DNA from: Struthio camelus
Lineage: Eukaryota > Chordata > Aves > Struthioniformes > Struthionidae
Reading direction: 5' to 3'
Length of the DNA: 64,000 bases
Assembly: GCF_040807025.1 (NCBI RefSeq)
Contig: NC_090942.1
Span: 206,730,640-206,794,639, forward strand
In this document: positions 26,401-37,740 of the stretch, piece by piece
How positions within the stretch are numbered: the stretch's first letter is position 1
How the letters are laid out: each line of letters starts with the position of its first letter
Made by a program: the position numbers and the translations under genes
The notes under the pieces: model-generated
Database searches by the model: none
Seen by the model: the letters and a program-made list of their open reading frames with translations, nothing else
What the model was told of the DNA's origin: nothing

Positions 26401-26432
26401 CGGTGTGCAGCATGGTTCTGCAAAGAGGTGTC
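26401..26432 (+). repeat. local repeat R2, copy A
   Basis: The piece gttctgcaaagaggtgtcac, with preceding gtgtgcag, recurs with few differences at 27577-27610 as gttctgcacagaggtgtcac preceded by gcgtgcag. About 32 bases are alike. It could be a shared repeat fragment or chance. Confidence 0.35.
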
Positions 26433-26813
26433 ACCGATGTGTGTTTCAGAGTCTCTTTTTGTTGCCCAAGTCCTTGTTTCCAAAGAAAAGAAATGTGCAG
26501 ATATGTGCAGAGCAAAGGGATATCAAGCACCCTTCATAAGTTCCTAGTCTAGGCAATGAAGGAACCAGTCTTTGGTGTACCAGAGTACTCAGTGGTATGT
26601 TAATCTTAAGAATCCACTAAAATTGACAGAGTACTTACAAACTTCCCATACTTCGCTGTGCAAATAACTTGACTCTCATGCCTACTTCTTCAGTGAGTAA
26701 TAATAAGACAACAAGTTCTTTCACTGGTTTTTCTACTCTCGCTGACAGTTCTTACTTTAAGTTCTTACCTTAAAACATATTTTTTGTTCTTATTGCATAT
26801 GATAACATGGGTG

Positions 26814-26873
26814 TGGAGAGCACAATTCACCCACCTACCCCAAATCTGGGTATTGGTGTGATGCCCTGTCAAA
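26814..26873 (+). repeat. local repeat R1, copy B
   Basis: Second copy of the segment at 25322-25378, same orientation, about 1.49 kb to the right. The leading 16 bases, ggagagcacaattcac, are identical; the middle is diverged; the end shares gtgtgatgccct or a near match. Confidence 0.65.
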
Positions 26874-28308
26874 GGACTTTCCTTAAGGAACTTGCAAGAC
26901 CACAGTTTGAATTGCTGAGTAGTACAGATCAATGAATCAGTGCTGGAATAACTGGATAACATTGCCTTCATGTTTTCCCTTCACATACTATATAAATGAA
27001 GAATGAGTTTCCCTTTAAAAATAGATATTTTTAGCTGTTTCTCCTGTCCTCTTTTTCCCTTGACCTGAGAAGTGCAGGGCTAGAGTAGGATTGATGTATT
27101 TCTCAAGGATGTGAAACATGTTTTCCACATTATTGAAGGGCAGAAAATAATTTAGCATAGTTTGAACCCTTAGAGAGATGAACTTTCCAATTTATATGTT
27201 CTAATATACCTGAAGCATGAATAAATTATAGTTAAACGCTGATAATCTGCGTAAACTAATGAGCAAAAGTGTATTAGGAGGATGTGTTGTGTACACTGTT
27301 ACATAAATTTGTAAATACTATGCCACTGTAATGCAGATACTTCTGCCCAAGGGTAGTAACCTCTTTCCAGTAATTTTTTCCACCAGTTGCTTTGGAAGTA
27401 CATGAGAATCTTCCTATATTCACATCAAACTTTATTTCAGGCTCGCTTTGAAAACATCATTACTTTACTGGCTTGTCTTCCCAGTACTGACCCATGCTGC
27501 AGAACTGGCAGTGGAGCAAAGCACGTTGGCAGGAGGATTCCTGTTCTGGGCAATGCTGAACCCAGTGGCAGCCTCTGCGTGCAGGCACAGTTCTGCACAG
27601 AGGTGTCACTTGTCAGGACTGGGGCAGGGTAGGCACACATTTTCTCATGCCATATTGGATAATCATCATAACTGACTAACTTAGTGACCTTCAGCATGTT
27701 TGTATATGGTTATATCATCAACTAGGTGTGTTTTCACTGGGATTTTGATACATATACAAGAAAACCAGGCACTCAAATCACGTTTTAGATGGAAGATAGA
27801 TGATTAACTGGCAGATTCCTTTGAAAAAGCTCGTTCTAAATATGTCTTCTCGCTGTTGTGACATTATATTTTTGCCTGTAAAGAAAGAAAATTGCTTGCT
27901 TCTCTATGGGAAATTACTATACCAATGTACTGAGAAAATCACTTAATGCTTGTTTAACTGCATCATCTGCACTACATTATCTAAACTTTCATTTCTGGAT
28001 ATATTTATCGAGTAATTGTATTGTAGTAGTTCTGAGTATCTGCCCACTTGTTGACCACTTACTATAGCATAGAATCAGTGCTGCTAGCATTGATATGTAT
28101 AGAGGTTTTTATAGAAGATGTTTTCTATTTCCAGCACTGGAGTTAAAGCAGATAAGTACAGAAGAAAATCTGCAGTCTGTCCTGACAGAATTGGGTTCTA
28201 GATGCACACAACTGTTCCTTCTTAAATTTAAATTCTGTGAAAATTGCTGTTAAATGTTTTCTTTTAAATGATCAGTCATCGTGTTTCACTTCTGATTTAT
28301 TTTTACAG
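26874..28308. other. no gene recognised; holds repeat R2 copy B
   Basis: A moderately GC-richer stretch at 27470-27640 contains the second R2 copy (27577-27610) and three overlapping 75-86-codon frames on both strands, none protein-like. From 27700 the sequence is AT-rich and ends with the strong acceptor leading into the exon candidate at 28309. Confidence 0.45.
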
Positions 28309-28487
28309 AGAACCTTGAGACAACAAATTTGGAAACAAGAAGCTGTTATGAAAAAAAACTCCTCAAAATGGTAAAACAAAATGTCATTACTGAAATGTCT
28401 TATGTTGAAGTTTTTCAGAACAAAATTGTATCAAAATTGTCTAAACAGTTTCAGAGAAGTGGCATTTTCCAAAAGCGAACTGTTTAA
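28309..28487 (+). CDS. candidate terminal coding exon, unidentified protein
   Basis: The block follows an excellent acceptor (cacttctgatttatttttacag). After two leading bases it stays open for 58 codons to a TAA at 28485-28487. The product begins NLETTNLETRSCYEKKLLKM, continues charged and helix-like with a stretch reading EVFQNKIVSKLSKQFQRS, and ends FQKRTV. An in-frame stop lies just before the acceptor, so it must be joined to an upstream exon ending in one base of a codon; the candidate at 16159-16241 has that phase. A GT at 28370 within the block gives an alternative internal-exon reading. I do not recognise the family. Composition and splice signal favour a real exon, but 58 open codons is not beyond chance in a window of this size. 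Confidence 0.33.
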
Positions 28488-28499
28488 CTAGAAAATCCT

Positions 28500-28640
28500 T
28501 GTTTGCCTCTGGTCTCGAGGCAGAGTTGGAGTGATCAACGCAACGGTGCCGGCACCATCCTGGTAGGGGATCGGGAAGGTAGCTGCTGGGGTACGTCAGG
28601 GAGACAGGCTTCACTCTTTGCCTGAATATGTTCGCAGAGG
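28500..28640 (+). other. CpG-dense patch with reverse-transcriptase-like motif
   Basis: This patch is GC- and CpG-rich (about eight CpGs in 130 bp) inside AT-rich, CpG-poor surroundings. One plus-strand frame reads AAGVRQGDR, like the GVRQGD motif found in many LINE reverse transcriptases. A one-base frame change then gives FTLCLNMFAEALTEL, which fits the helix that follows that motif. Stops occur on either side. I suggest a fragment of a LINE other than CR1; it is too short to place. Chance similarity is possible. Confidence 0.27.
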
Positions 28641-31600
28641 CACTAACTGAGCTTAGTATCAGCTTTGGCTTTAACAGAACAATCTTTCCCTTATTTCAGT
28701 AGTCAGTTTCTCTTAACTTGCTGCTCCCACAGTCCCCTAACATATAATTGCTCTGTGCCCACGGAAGTGAGGCAGCCAGTTCCTTCCAAGGCTATTTTCC
28801 ATGATAAGCAAAATAACAACATGTAAAGACTACTAATAAACTGCACCTTCCTCTGGAGGGAAAGTATTACCTCAGTATTATCCTATTTTCTATTTATCCC
28901 GAGAACAAGAATCTCAAGGTCAAGCAAACTGAGGCCTCCCTTGTGGCAATGCTAATGTCAGACTGGCAGGGCATGCCAGGCTGCTGGCTCAAAAGGTCTG
29001 CATTACAGGTTTCGACTGTCAATATTCTTACATTGCTATTTTACCTTTCCATTTACCTTCCTTCTGCACTGTATTACTTTTATATCAGGCTTTTGAAAAG
29101 TCCTTTCTCCTCCTATTACCTAAAATTTTTAAAACAGCGGCTAGTTTTTGTAGGTAAATAAACAGGCTATACAAGTACATACATATGTGGTATGCACAAA
29201 AAGCTGGGCTGAAAGAACAATCTCATGGGGGTAAAGTCAAGCACTTTGGAAGAGAAGGACTATCCGGGTGTTTTTAACTTACGCTCTTGACATCGTTGTA
29301 TAAAACTGAAGTGCTGAAGTGACTAAAGTTGTTTTACTTCATGAGAATTCTGATTTGTTCTTCTTTTTCCCATTCTAACCTCTGATTGAGCCACATCTCC
29401 AATATCCTAGAGCAGACAAAGACTCTGTGCTGCAGTGTTCCTTCACCAAGACAGGGTGTGACGATGCACTGTTACAGAAATGGGTAGGTGAAAATAAAAG
29501 TTACTCAGAAAGCAAAAGAGCATGCTCTTCATGAAGAATTTGAAAACAAAATTTTCCACTGAAACATGATCTTAAAAGAAATCTTTCATCCAGACTGCTA
29601 TGCAATAATTCAACAAAAGCAAATTAAGGTTGGCAGTTTCATTCCAAACTTCACTTTTAATTTTTTGATCCATTACATGCAAAAGGACCTGTGAATGCAT
29701 TTATACTATCTCTATATTTAGAGATTTTAAAGCTGTCTCTTTGGTCACAGGAAGGGAGGGAAGAAATGGGATTGAAGTACATTTCCTTCTCCCTTCCCGT
29801 AAGAGCAGCACGAGATTGCTGAGGGAAAAGGATAGACGTGTGCCTAATTCCTCCAATTGTCTATTCCAATCTAAATGGCAGGGGACTGGGAGGGTAAGTG
29901 AATTAAAAGGAGGATTCCTCTCAGTAGGATGGGAATTCACATGACCTCAAGACTGGCATCTTAATCCTGCTGTTGGTGAAATAAGAAAGTATAGAATTTT
30001 TGCAATATTGCTATAACACTCCCTTAGAGGATTCTGCCACTGGAATTGGATCTGAGAGTGGCTACGTTGTGTGGATTGTAGGCATCCACACAAGGAGCTG
30101 AGGGTGCAGGCCAAACAACAGTGAGTCACCTCCCCTTGCTGCGGTCTAGATCATCCTCCATCCCAGTTCAAGGCAAAAAGTTGAGCGCTCTTCAGGAGAC
30201 CCTTGGTAGGAGAAGGACCTGGACAAATACTCTGCCTTTGGGAAAGAACATAACATACAAACTCAGTGGGTTTTAATGTCTTTGATGTTATAAGTCACCT
30301 AGAAGCTAATATCTCTAGCAGCCCTGTGCTCCCAGGCTCAGATATTAGTTCTGCAGAAGAAGTAAGGAGGGATGATAGTAGTCAGGTGCATCACGCGCAC
30401 ACATATTTCCACTAAACCCCAGACTGTCCAAGCTTCATTTTAACAAATCATGAAAAGGGTACCTGAAACTGGGCATCAGCCTGTGGAAGCCTATTAACTG
30501 CACAAAGGCGATGGGAGCTATTACCAGGAGGAAGAGCTTTAAGAAAATTAAAATGCCTTGCATCATGCCATAGAAGGGAAGAACAGGCATCAAACTTGCA
30601 TCAATCATCAGAGTGCATCAGAGGTTTTACTCCTGAGGCTGATGCAAATACTTTGCATATTCTACTACATAAAGATAAAAGATGAATGTTTCCCAACAGT
30701 GCCTGAAAAGACAGTGAGCTGGGTCCTGAACTAAGATAACAAGGCTCTAGAGGGAGGGGGAGAGGCAGGAGCACACTCCTCTAGTGCAGGTGGGACAAAA
30801 CAAAAATCAATGTGCAGTAAGAATTATTTAGGACAAGGCTAGACTGAGAGTTGCTCTGTCCTAGGCCACCTGCTAGCAACAACAATGAACTATTTAAAAT
30901 CACAACGCTTAGAGAAGCGCTTTTCTTAGTCACTATGGGCCAAAAGGCTAATTGGCCCCAGGCGCTTTGGTGCCAGCAGAGAGTATTTTGTGCAGAAAGA
31001 GGTCACCAGGGACTCACTGCAGTTGCAGGGTGGTGACAGAGCATTCATACTCAAAGACACTGGATATTAAAGTGCCAAATGGCAAAAATATGGAACTGTA
31101 TGTTAGAAAATTCCTCACTGACCTAACTTATTTGAATAAATATTCACATTTCTGCAGAGTTCTGCTCAATTTCAATTATATTATCTATTCTCCTTCCATT
31201 CAAACAGTATATATTCTGGTTACAGGATCAGATCAAGTTGCAAAGTGTGTTTTTTAGTCACTATGCAATTTACAGAGAATTTCACATGCAAAGTTTGAAC
31301 AGCTGATTCTGTTCCATTTCTATAAGCAAACATTATACACTGCAAAAGTCTGTCTTTTTATCAAAGATATCTACAATTCTGTATATGGAGAGAACCTGCA
31401 CTGACAAGGAAGTGGCAACTGCTTTCGAGAATCAGAAAGATAAGTTCCTTAGTCATCTTGAAAATCTACAGTAAAATCTGCCCAAGTTCTTTTGTTCTGA
31501 AAATTGGAAATTAAACACTATTTAATATTAAAGCAAAATGTTAATACGTACACAGAACACTGAGCACAGAACATTATGATTCACTAAAACATATATCTGA

Positions 31601-33229
31601 AATTTTTAGATTAGATTTGCTAAAGCAGAGTAGTTAGAATTCATGTTTTTATACACTGTGCTAATTCTGTATATGAATCAGTAGTTTCTGCAATCACATT
31701 GTGTGGCAGCATTTTAAATATTATTTAATTAATGCTCATTGAGAGTAAGTAAGAAAATGGAGGATATAATAAAACCCTAGATTTCAAAAAGTTTAATATA
31801 TAAAGTGATTATTTGCTCAGATCTTAATCTTCAAAAAATAATAACTAATAGTAAAGCGATGGGACTATATATCATACACTATCCAATAAAATGGCCTGAA
31901 ATGCCTGTTATGGGCATGTTGATTTCCTCAGGACTCAAGCAGAAAATTAAATACTATCCTTCACTAGGGATAGGTGACTAGGGAAGGTCAAAGGTTACTG
32001 CATGATCCTCAGCACGTGTGACCTTAGTACAAGACAGAGCTGCTCCAAAAGAGCCATTCCATGCAAAATCCCCACACCTACAAGTGGTTTAAAACTCTGA
32101 TCTTCAGACTGTTGCTGGAAGGAACTGTTTATTTGTATAAAGTTTCTGGAAGGTTTAATTGTTTCTTTAACAAAATGTATTTATTTAAAAAAATTAGTTG
32201 TGAAAAAGAACCCTTAAGAGGATTTCTATACAGCTCAACCACAGGCAATTCATGGAATTCCTGTTATAACAGTCAGATGATAGTCTGTGGCCTCCTATAC
32301 CACCTATAGATATTTATTTTGAGATATTCAATTATTTCCTCAGTGCCCTGCGGGAAAAATAATGTTTAGGTGATTTGCTAACGGCAGCAGTGTCAGAAAA
32401 GATCCTCTATCTAAATGTCTCAGACACAGTAGATTTGATTAAGAGTTGTATTTCTCAGTAGCGTATGAGGAAAAAAAACAAACAAACTCTAGTCCTTTTT
32501 CCAGGCTTACACTTTCTGGGATGTGCTGCAGATACCACCACTTAGAAATTACATATTTCCTAGTTAAAGAAATCAAAATAAACATGATCCAGAGGTTTCT
32601 CTCTGTTCCTTCCATGACAAAATTCTCCAGGGTAAATGATCATTTCATTCTCTGACTTTTTAACAAGTACTTTCTTCTTCTCATTTACGGGTGTCAAGAG
32701 GGATGGTCTGAAATGATAAAGCTCTCTGCAGAGAAAGGGTTGAGAAACTTCACCTCTGAGGATGGTGCTTGCTCATGGATTGCCACAGTTCTGCCATCTA
32801 GTTCACTTGCAGCTCACGGGAGAAATGTGGCTTACTTGGAATGGTTTCATGGTGCAGCTTGTCTAGTATTTACAACACAGAGTAACACTGCTGTTGTTCA
32901 CCCACCTCCATGCCAGCCTGTATCAAGACACTCAGGTGTAACAGAAGAAAGGAAAGCTTGACTGAATGCTGAGACTCATTTCACTTCAGTATATATGTCC
33001 TCAGTGGAGCTAGTCCAGGCTGCCATCATTAATCAGCGGTGACAAGTGGGCACTTTTAAATCTGCAGTTCATCTCAGTATTTTAAACACTTTTATTAAGC
33101 TAATAAGAATTACGCCATAGAAAAGCACATTCCTCCGGATAAAAGAGATGTAGACAATGAAGTCTGTTGCGGGCATCAGCATCTGTAAGCATTAATCCTT
33201 CTGACTTGTCCCTTCAGTCAAGAACACAA
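28641..33229. other. no gene recognised; one two-strand decoy at 29.7-29.9 kb
   Basis: At 29701-29940 both strands are open. The minus-strand frame (79 codons) includes an acceptor-like tgccatttag near 29871, then WNRQLEELGTRLSFSLSNL and a stop at 29701. The plus-strand frame ends at a strong gtaagtg donor at about 29892, after a long pyrimidine tract ending in taag. Both cannot easily be true, and neither has a partner. The rest is AT-rich, with open frames up to 101 codons (30952-31257, plus) of random composition. Confidence 0.4.
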
Positions 33230-33560
33230 ACCAATCAAATAAGGCAAATGTTGCACACATCTTCAAAAGAGGCCAAAAGGACGATCTGGGCAACCACAGG
33301 CCACTCAGCCTTATGTCAGAAACTTCTTCCCTGAGGAAACCATAGAGCAAGGACTCTTGGAATACGCTTCTGGGCACAAGGAGAAGATGATTGGGAACAG
33401 TCAAAGTGGACTTATCAAAGGTAAAGAATGACTGAGCAACCTGATTGTCTTCTGTAAAACAATGATGGGATTTTTCAAGAGGAGAGCAGTGGAGAGTGGT
33501 AAAATCAAGTGCCTTGACTTTAGCAAGGCTTTCAGCACTGTATTTGTCTGACTTAAATCA
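33230..33560 (+). mobile_element. old CR1 reverse transcriptase relic, plus strand
   Basis: At 33241 the plus strand reads KANVAHIFKRGQKDDLGNHR, matching the CR1 segment KANVTPIFKKGKKxDPGNYR. About 270 bp further on, the correct spacing, it reads LDFSKAFSTVF at 33513-33545, matching LDFSKAFDTVSH. The second aspartate of the motif has become serine. Stops and frame changes lie between the two landmarks. The insertion is clearly older than the minus-strand copy at 36.2 kb. It may begin slightly before 33230; I see nothing further after 33560. Confidence 0.68.
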
Positions 33561-36217
33561 TACGTACATTCCTAGCTCTGGCAGGCCTTCCTACATCCAC
33601 TATCTAATCTATGGCTAAATTAGATGATTAAATAGAATAGGCCCAGCATTGTTTCTGCAAATCTTTTGCATTTCACAGTTACAGAGATCTGGTTTATAGG
33701 CAAAAAGTTGTGTTTCAAACTCTTTCATGACAGGGAGGTAAGACTTAAATACTAGAGTGTCTTTTCAATAGATGACAAAAAGAATATTTAACTGTCATCA
33801 TCCCATAGCTGATTACCTGATAGTAAAAAAAAAATTGTGCACTACTATTCCCCTCAGATAAACAGATTTTATCTCCTTAAAATCAAAGATAGTCTGATTC
33901 TGTGCAACCAGTCACTGTCAGCTCCTACTGAGTTAGTTAACAGTACATCAACATAATATTTCAGTGAATGAACAGATGCTTGCCTGCTCGTATGAGAATT
34001 AACTGAGACTCCAGTTTTCATTTACTTTCAGGGCTATAACCTGGCTGTTTTATGTTTATTTTTAAATAGACTATCTTTGATTTTATGGGAAATTGTAAAT
34101 GTTTTACTAAACAGAATGCATTATAGCCATTAAAACAATGCAAAACAAGACCCCTGACATTTCTGTGAAAAAGAAGAAAAAAAAAGTCAGAAGCTTCTAC
34201 CGAGGAAACGATGTTGTTTCTACTCGTTTTAGTAGCAAAATCCTGCTGACCTCCTTTTGAGGTTCGTTTTCTTCTATCTTTCATAGATCCTTTCATATCT
34301 CCACAAAGTGAAAATCATGAAAAGAAAAACCATACAATCAAGCACAATTTGATACTAGATGTCAAAAAGAAATTTGCACAACATTTGCAAGCCCAGCCTG
34401 CAGCTCTCTAACATCCCCAGAATCAGAGGTGTCTGATCTCCCTTGAAAGCAGAAAGGAATTCTCCTACTGGAAGCTGAAAAAGGTTGTACACGTTCATGT
34501 TGTGTTAACAGCACACATGGCCAGCCCTGTGTAGACAAAGTTTTTGTGACTTTTGATGAAAAAGCTGATTATATTAATTAATATCAAGTAATTAAATGCT
34601 ACAGTAAATAGTATTAAGGCAATTAAATACCCAGTCACTGCTAGTACATATGAAATCACCATATCCTGTGACATCTGCACCCTTCTGCCCTTTTCTTCTT
34701 CCTGTCCTTTGCCTGATGCTTGCATTGCAAGTACTTATGGAGGAAGCTGGTCTTTTTCTTTTCTATGTGTATAGCATTTAATTACCTGGTATTAACTAGT
34801 ATAAGCAGCTTTTTCATCAAAAGTTGTACAATCTTTGTAAGGCGGGCAACTCCTGGCTGATGTGCTAGGGTTACGTGTTCATTTTCAGATTGCCACCGAA
34901 CTCAAGCAACAGCAAGACTGTGTCCTCTGGCTCATCGTTTAGGCACTGTCTCCCTGCTGACAGCTGTTCTACTCCAGATGGCAAAATTCACACCCAAGTG
35001 CGCAGCTTTTCATACTGGGGATTTATTTTGGATATGTCGTTGCACTTTTTATACAATTTTGAAATGGTACACAGAGCTAGCTAGCTAGCAGGCTGTCTGA
35101 TTTCAGACCTGGCAGAAAGGGCTGCAGAATTTCTGTGCTGATTCAAGTGGCACAGCCACTCATTTGTCATATTGGAAGGCGGAAAATAGTTTATAACTGA
35201 GCAAATTCAATTGATTTCCAGCTTAGATATTATCTTTCATAATATTTCACAGCTTATTTTAAAATTATCTATTTGCTTCCCTTATTGTAACATCTCCTGC
35301 TTTTTGAATTGACTTTTGCTTGATCAATAGAGGAAGAGTAATTATTTCCAAGCAACATGTAAAACTCTGCACTTTCTTGATTCTTCTTTTTGGCTTCTAT
35401 TGCTGACATTCTTTATGTTAATTTTTTTCTACAGATTGTTAGAAGTTGTCAATAATGTTGAAGAAATGAAAAATTCAAATCACATACAATAACATATATT
35501 TTGGATGATGCAAGTTGTACCTAACCGCTTCCATCTAACCATCAAGAAACATTTTTAATGCAATCTTTACCGAAAATAGTCCTTATTAACCTCTGCAATT
35601 TAATCTAAAAATGCAAGAAGTTGAATTGGAGTGGTTTACTATAAAAATTCCTCAAACTTTATTAGAAATAAATAGTTACCCCACATCTAAAACGTACATT
35701 CATACATGTTTAGGTTTAGCTCCATAAGCACTGACCAGTGACAATCAATGAGCTTCGAAAATCTCCCAATAGCCTGGGTCTGCAAAATGACAGTAATTAC
35801 ATATGATGGTTTAAAAGTGAATGAAAAGCAACTAAGTAAGTTGTTTATGAAACAGCATCTCCATGGCAACACTTGGTCTCTAGGTTTAAGAGTGACTTTC
35901 CATAGTTTCAGCTATTTACACAAGCAGTTTTGCAGTCAATGTTAGTAATTATTATTTATCCTATTCCCCTGCTTTTGACAAGTGTTAGTCTAACCAAGTC
36001 ACTGTTCTGTTTCCTCTCATTTTAGACAAACTTTTGAAATACTCCTAGGTTACTGAAGTAAACAAGAACAGTGCTACAATTTTCCCACAGATGCTCAGCT
36101 GCAGACCTCTCCAGGAGCGGAGCAGGGCACATTCCTGTCTTCCATGTGGCGTCTGCCCTAAGGACAGACTGCAAACAGCACAATCGCACACACACCAATG
36201 TCACATCTGTGCTTACA
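33561..36217. other. AT-rich sequence, no gene recognised
   Basis: Short open frames at 34018-34296 (minus), 34495-34725 (minus; contains a hydrophobic stretch AVTGYLIALILFTVAFNYLI) and 34875-35084 (plus) have no splice or family support. A short GCTA repeat occurs near 35074-35090. Nothing else was identified. Confidence 0.5.
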
Positions 36218-37680
36218 GAATCACAGAAACATGTAATGGCCAAGGTTGGAAGGGACCTCTGGAGATCATCTAGTCCAGCCCCCCTGCTCAAGCAGGGTCA
36301 CCTAGAGCACATTGCCCAGGATCACGTCCAGGCGGGTTTGGAATATCTCCAGGGAAGGAGACTCCACAGCCTCTCCGGGCAACCTGTTCCAATGCTCTGT
36401 CCCCCTCACAGTCAAGAAGTTTTTTCTCAGGTTTAGGTGGAACTTCCTGTGGTTCAGTTTCTGCCCATTGCCTCTCGTCGTGTCACTGGGCACCACGGAG
36501 AAGAGGCTGGCCTCATTCTCTTGACACCCTCCCTTTAGATATTTGCTACACATTGATGAGATCGCCTCTCAGTCTTCTCTTCTCCAGGCTGAACAGTCCC
36601 AGCTCTCTCAGCCTTTCTTCAGAGGAGAGATGCTCCGGGCCCTTCATCATCTTGGTAGCCCTCTGCTGGACTCTCTCCAGTAGCGCCATGTCTCTCTTGC
36701 ACTGGGGGGCCCAGAACTGGACATAGCACTCCAGATGTGGCCTCCCCAGGGCTGAGTAGAAGGGGAGGATCCCCTCCCTCCACCTGGTAACACTCTGCCT
36801 AACACACCTTCTTGGACTCAAGGGCACATTGCTGCCTCATGGTCAACTTGTTGTCCGCCACGACACTCCCAGGTCCTTCTCGGCAGAGCTACTTTCCAGC
36901 AGCTCAGCCCCCAGCCTGTCCTGGTGCATGGGGTTATTCCTCCCCAGGGGCAGGACCCTGCACTTGCCTCTGTTGAACTTCAGGAGGTTCCTCTCCACCC
37001 AGCTCTCCAGCCTGTCCAGGTCCCTCTGAAGGGCAGCACAGCCTTGTGGTGTGTCAGCCACTCCCCCCAGTTTAGTATCATCAGCAAACTTGCTGAGGGT
37101 GCGCTCTGTCCCTTCCTCCAGGTCACTGATGAACAAGACTTTACCCAGAATTGACCCCTGGGAGACACCTCTAGATACAGGCCCCCAACTAGACTCTGCA
37201 CCACTGACCACAACCCTCTGAGCTCGGCCATCCAGACAGTTCTCAATCCACCTCACCGTCCACTCATCCAACCCATACTTCCTGAGCTTACCTAGGAGGA
37301 TGGGATGGGAGACAGTGTCCAAAGCCTTGCTCAAGTCCAGGGAGACAACATCCACTGCTCTCCCCTCATCTCCCCAGCCAGTCACTCCATCAGAGAAGGC
37401 TATCCAGGTTGGTCAAGCATGATTTCCCTTTGGGGAATCCGTGCTGACTACTCCGGATCACCTTCTTGTCCTCCACAGGCTTAGTGAGGACCTCCAGGAG
37501 GAGCTGCTCCATCAGCTTTCCCGGGATGGAGGTGAGGCTGGCAGGCCTGTAGTTTCCTGGCTCCTCCTTCTTGCCCTTTTGGAAGACTGGGGTGACACTG
37601 GTTTTCTTCCAGTCCTCAGGCACCTCTCCTGATCTCCAGGACCTTTCCAAGATGGTGGAGAGTGGCCTTAGCTGGATGCA
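36218..37680 (-). mobile_element. CR1 LINE, 5'-truncated, minus strand
   Basis: About 1.46 kb of a well-preserved CR1. Its 3' end is at 36218, where the plus strand shows the complement of the ATTCTGTG tail (cagaatcacagaaa). The characteristic 3' segment (ggttggaagggacctctgga on the plus strand) follows at about 36245. Then come the conserved C-terminal part and most of the reverse transcriptase domain. The 5' break is near 37680, within the start of that domain; the endonuclease domain and first open frame are absent. 5' truncation is the usual outcome of CR1 target-primed insertion. Frame changes divide the coding part into at least three pieces, so it is inactive. It is the youngest-looking long repeat here. 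Confidence 0.95.
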
Positions 37681-37740
37681 AGCTGGCATTCCCACTGAAA
37701 TCAGTGCACACGTTTCCAAAATGCTTGTCATTGAAAGCAA
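36546..37740 (-). pseudogene. CR1 reverse transcriptase, partial and frame-disrupted
   Basis: Read 5' to 3' on the minus strand, the remains run through three frames. First (37740-37390): SGEVPEDWKKTSVTPVFQKG and [14 protein letters not shown], the N-terminal part of the reverse transcriptase; the first codons, left of about 37680, are flanking DNA. Second (37385-36843): [12 protein letters not shown] (catalytic motif A), GVSQGSILG, and the catalytic FADDTKLGG at about 37088-37062, then the ARxLLKFN-type region ending EKDLGV. Third (36827-36546): [12 protein letters not shown] and [12 protein letters not shown]. Frame breaks occur near 37388 and 36840. The catalytic aspartates are still present, but the whole cannot be translated as one protein. 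Its normal role would be copying CR1 RNA into DNA at the insertion site. Confidence 0.9.
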
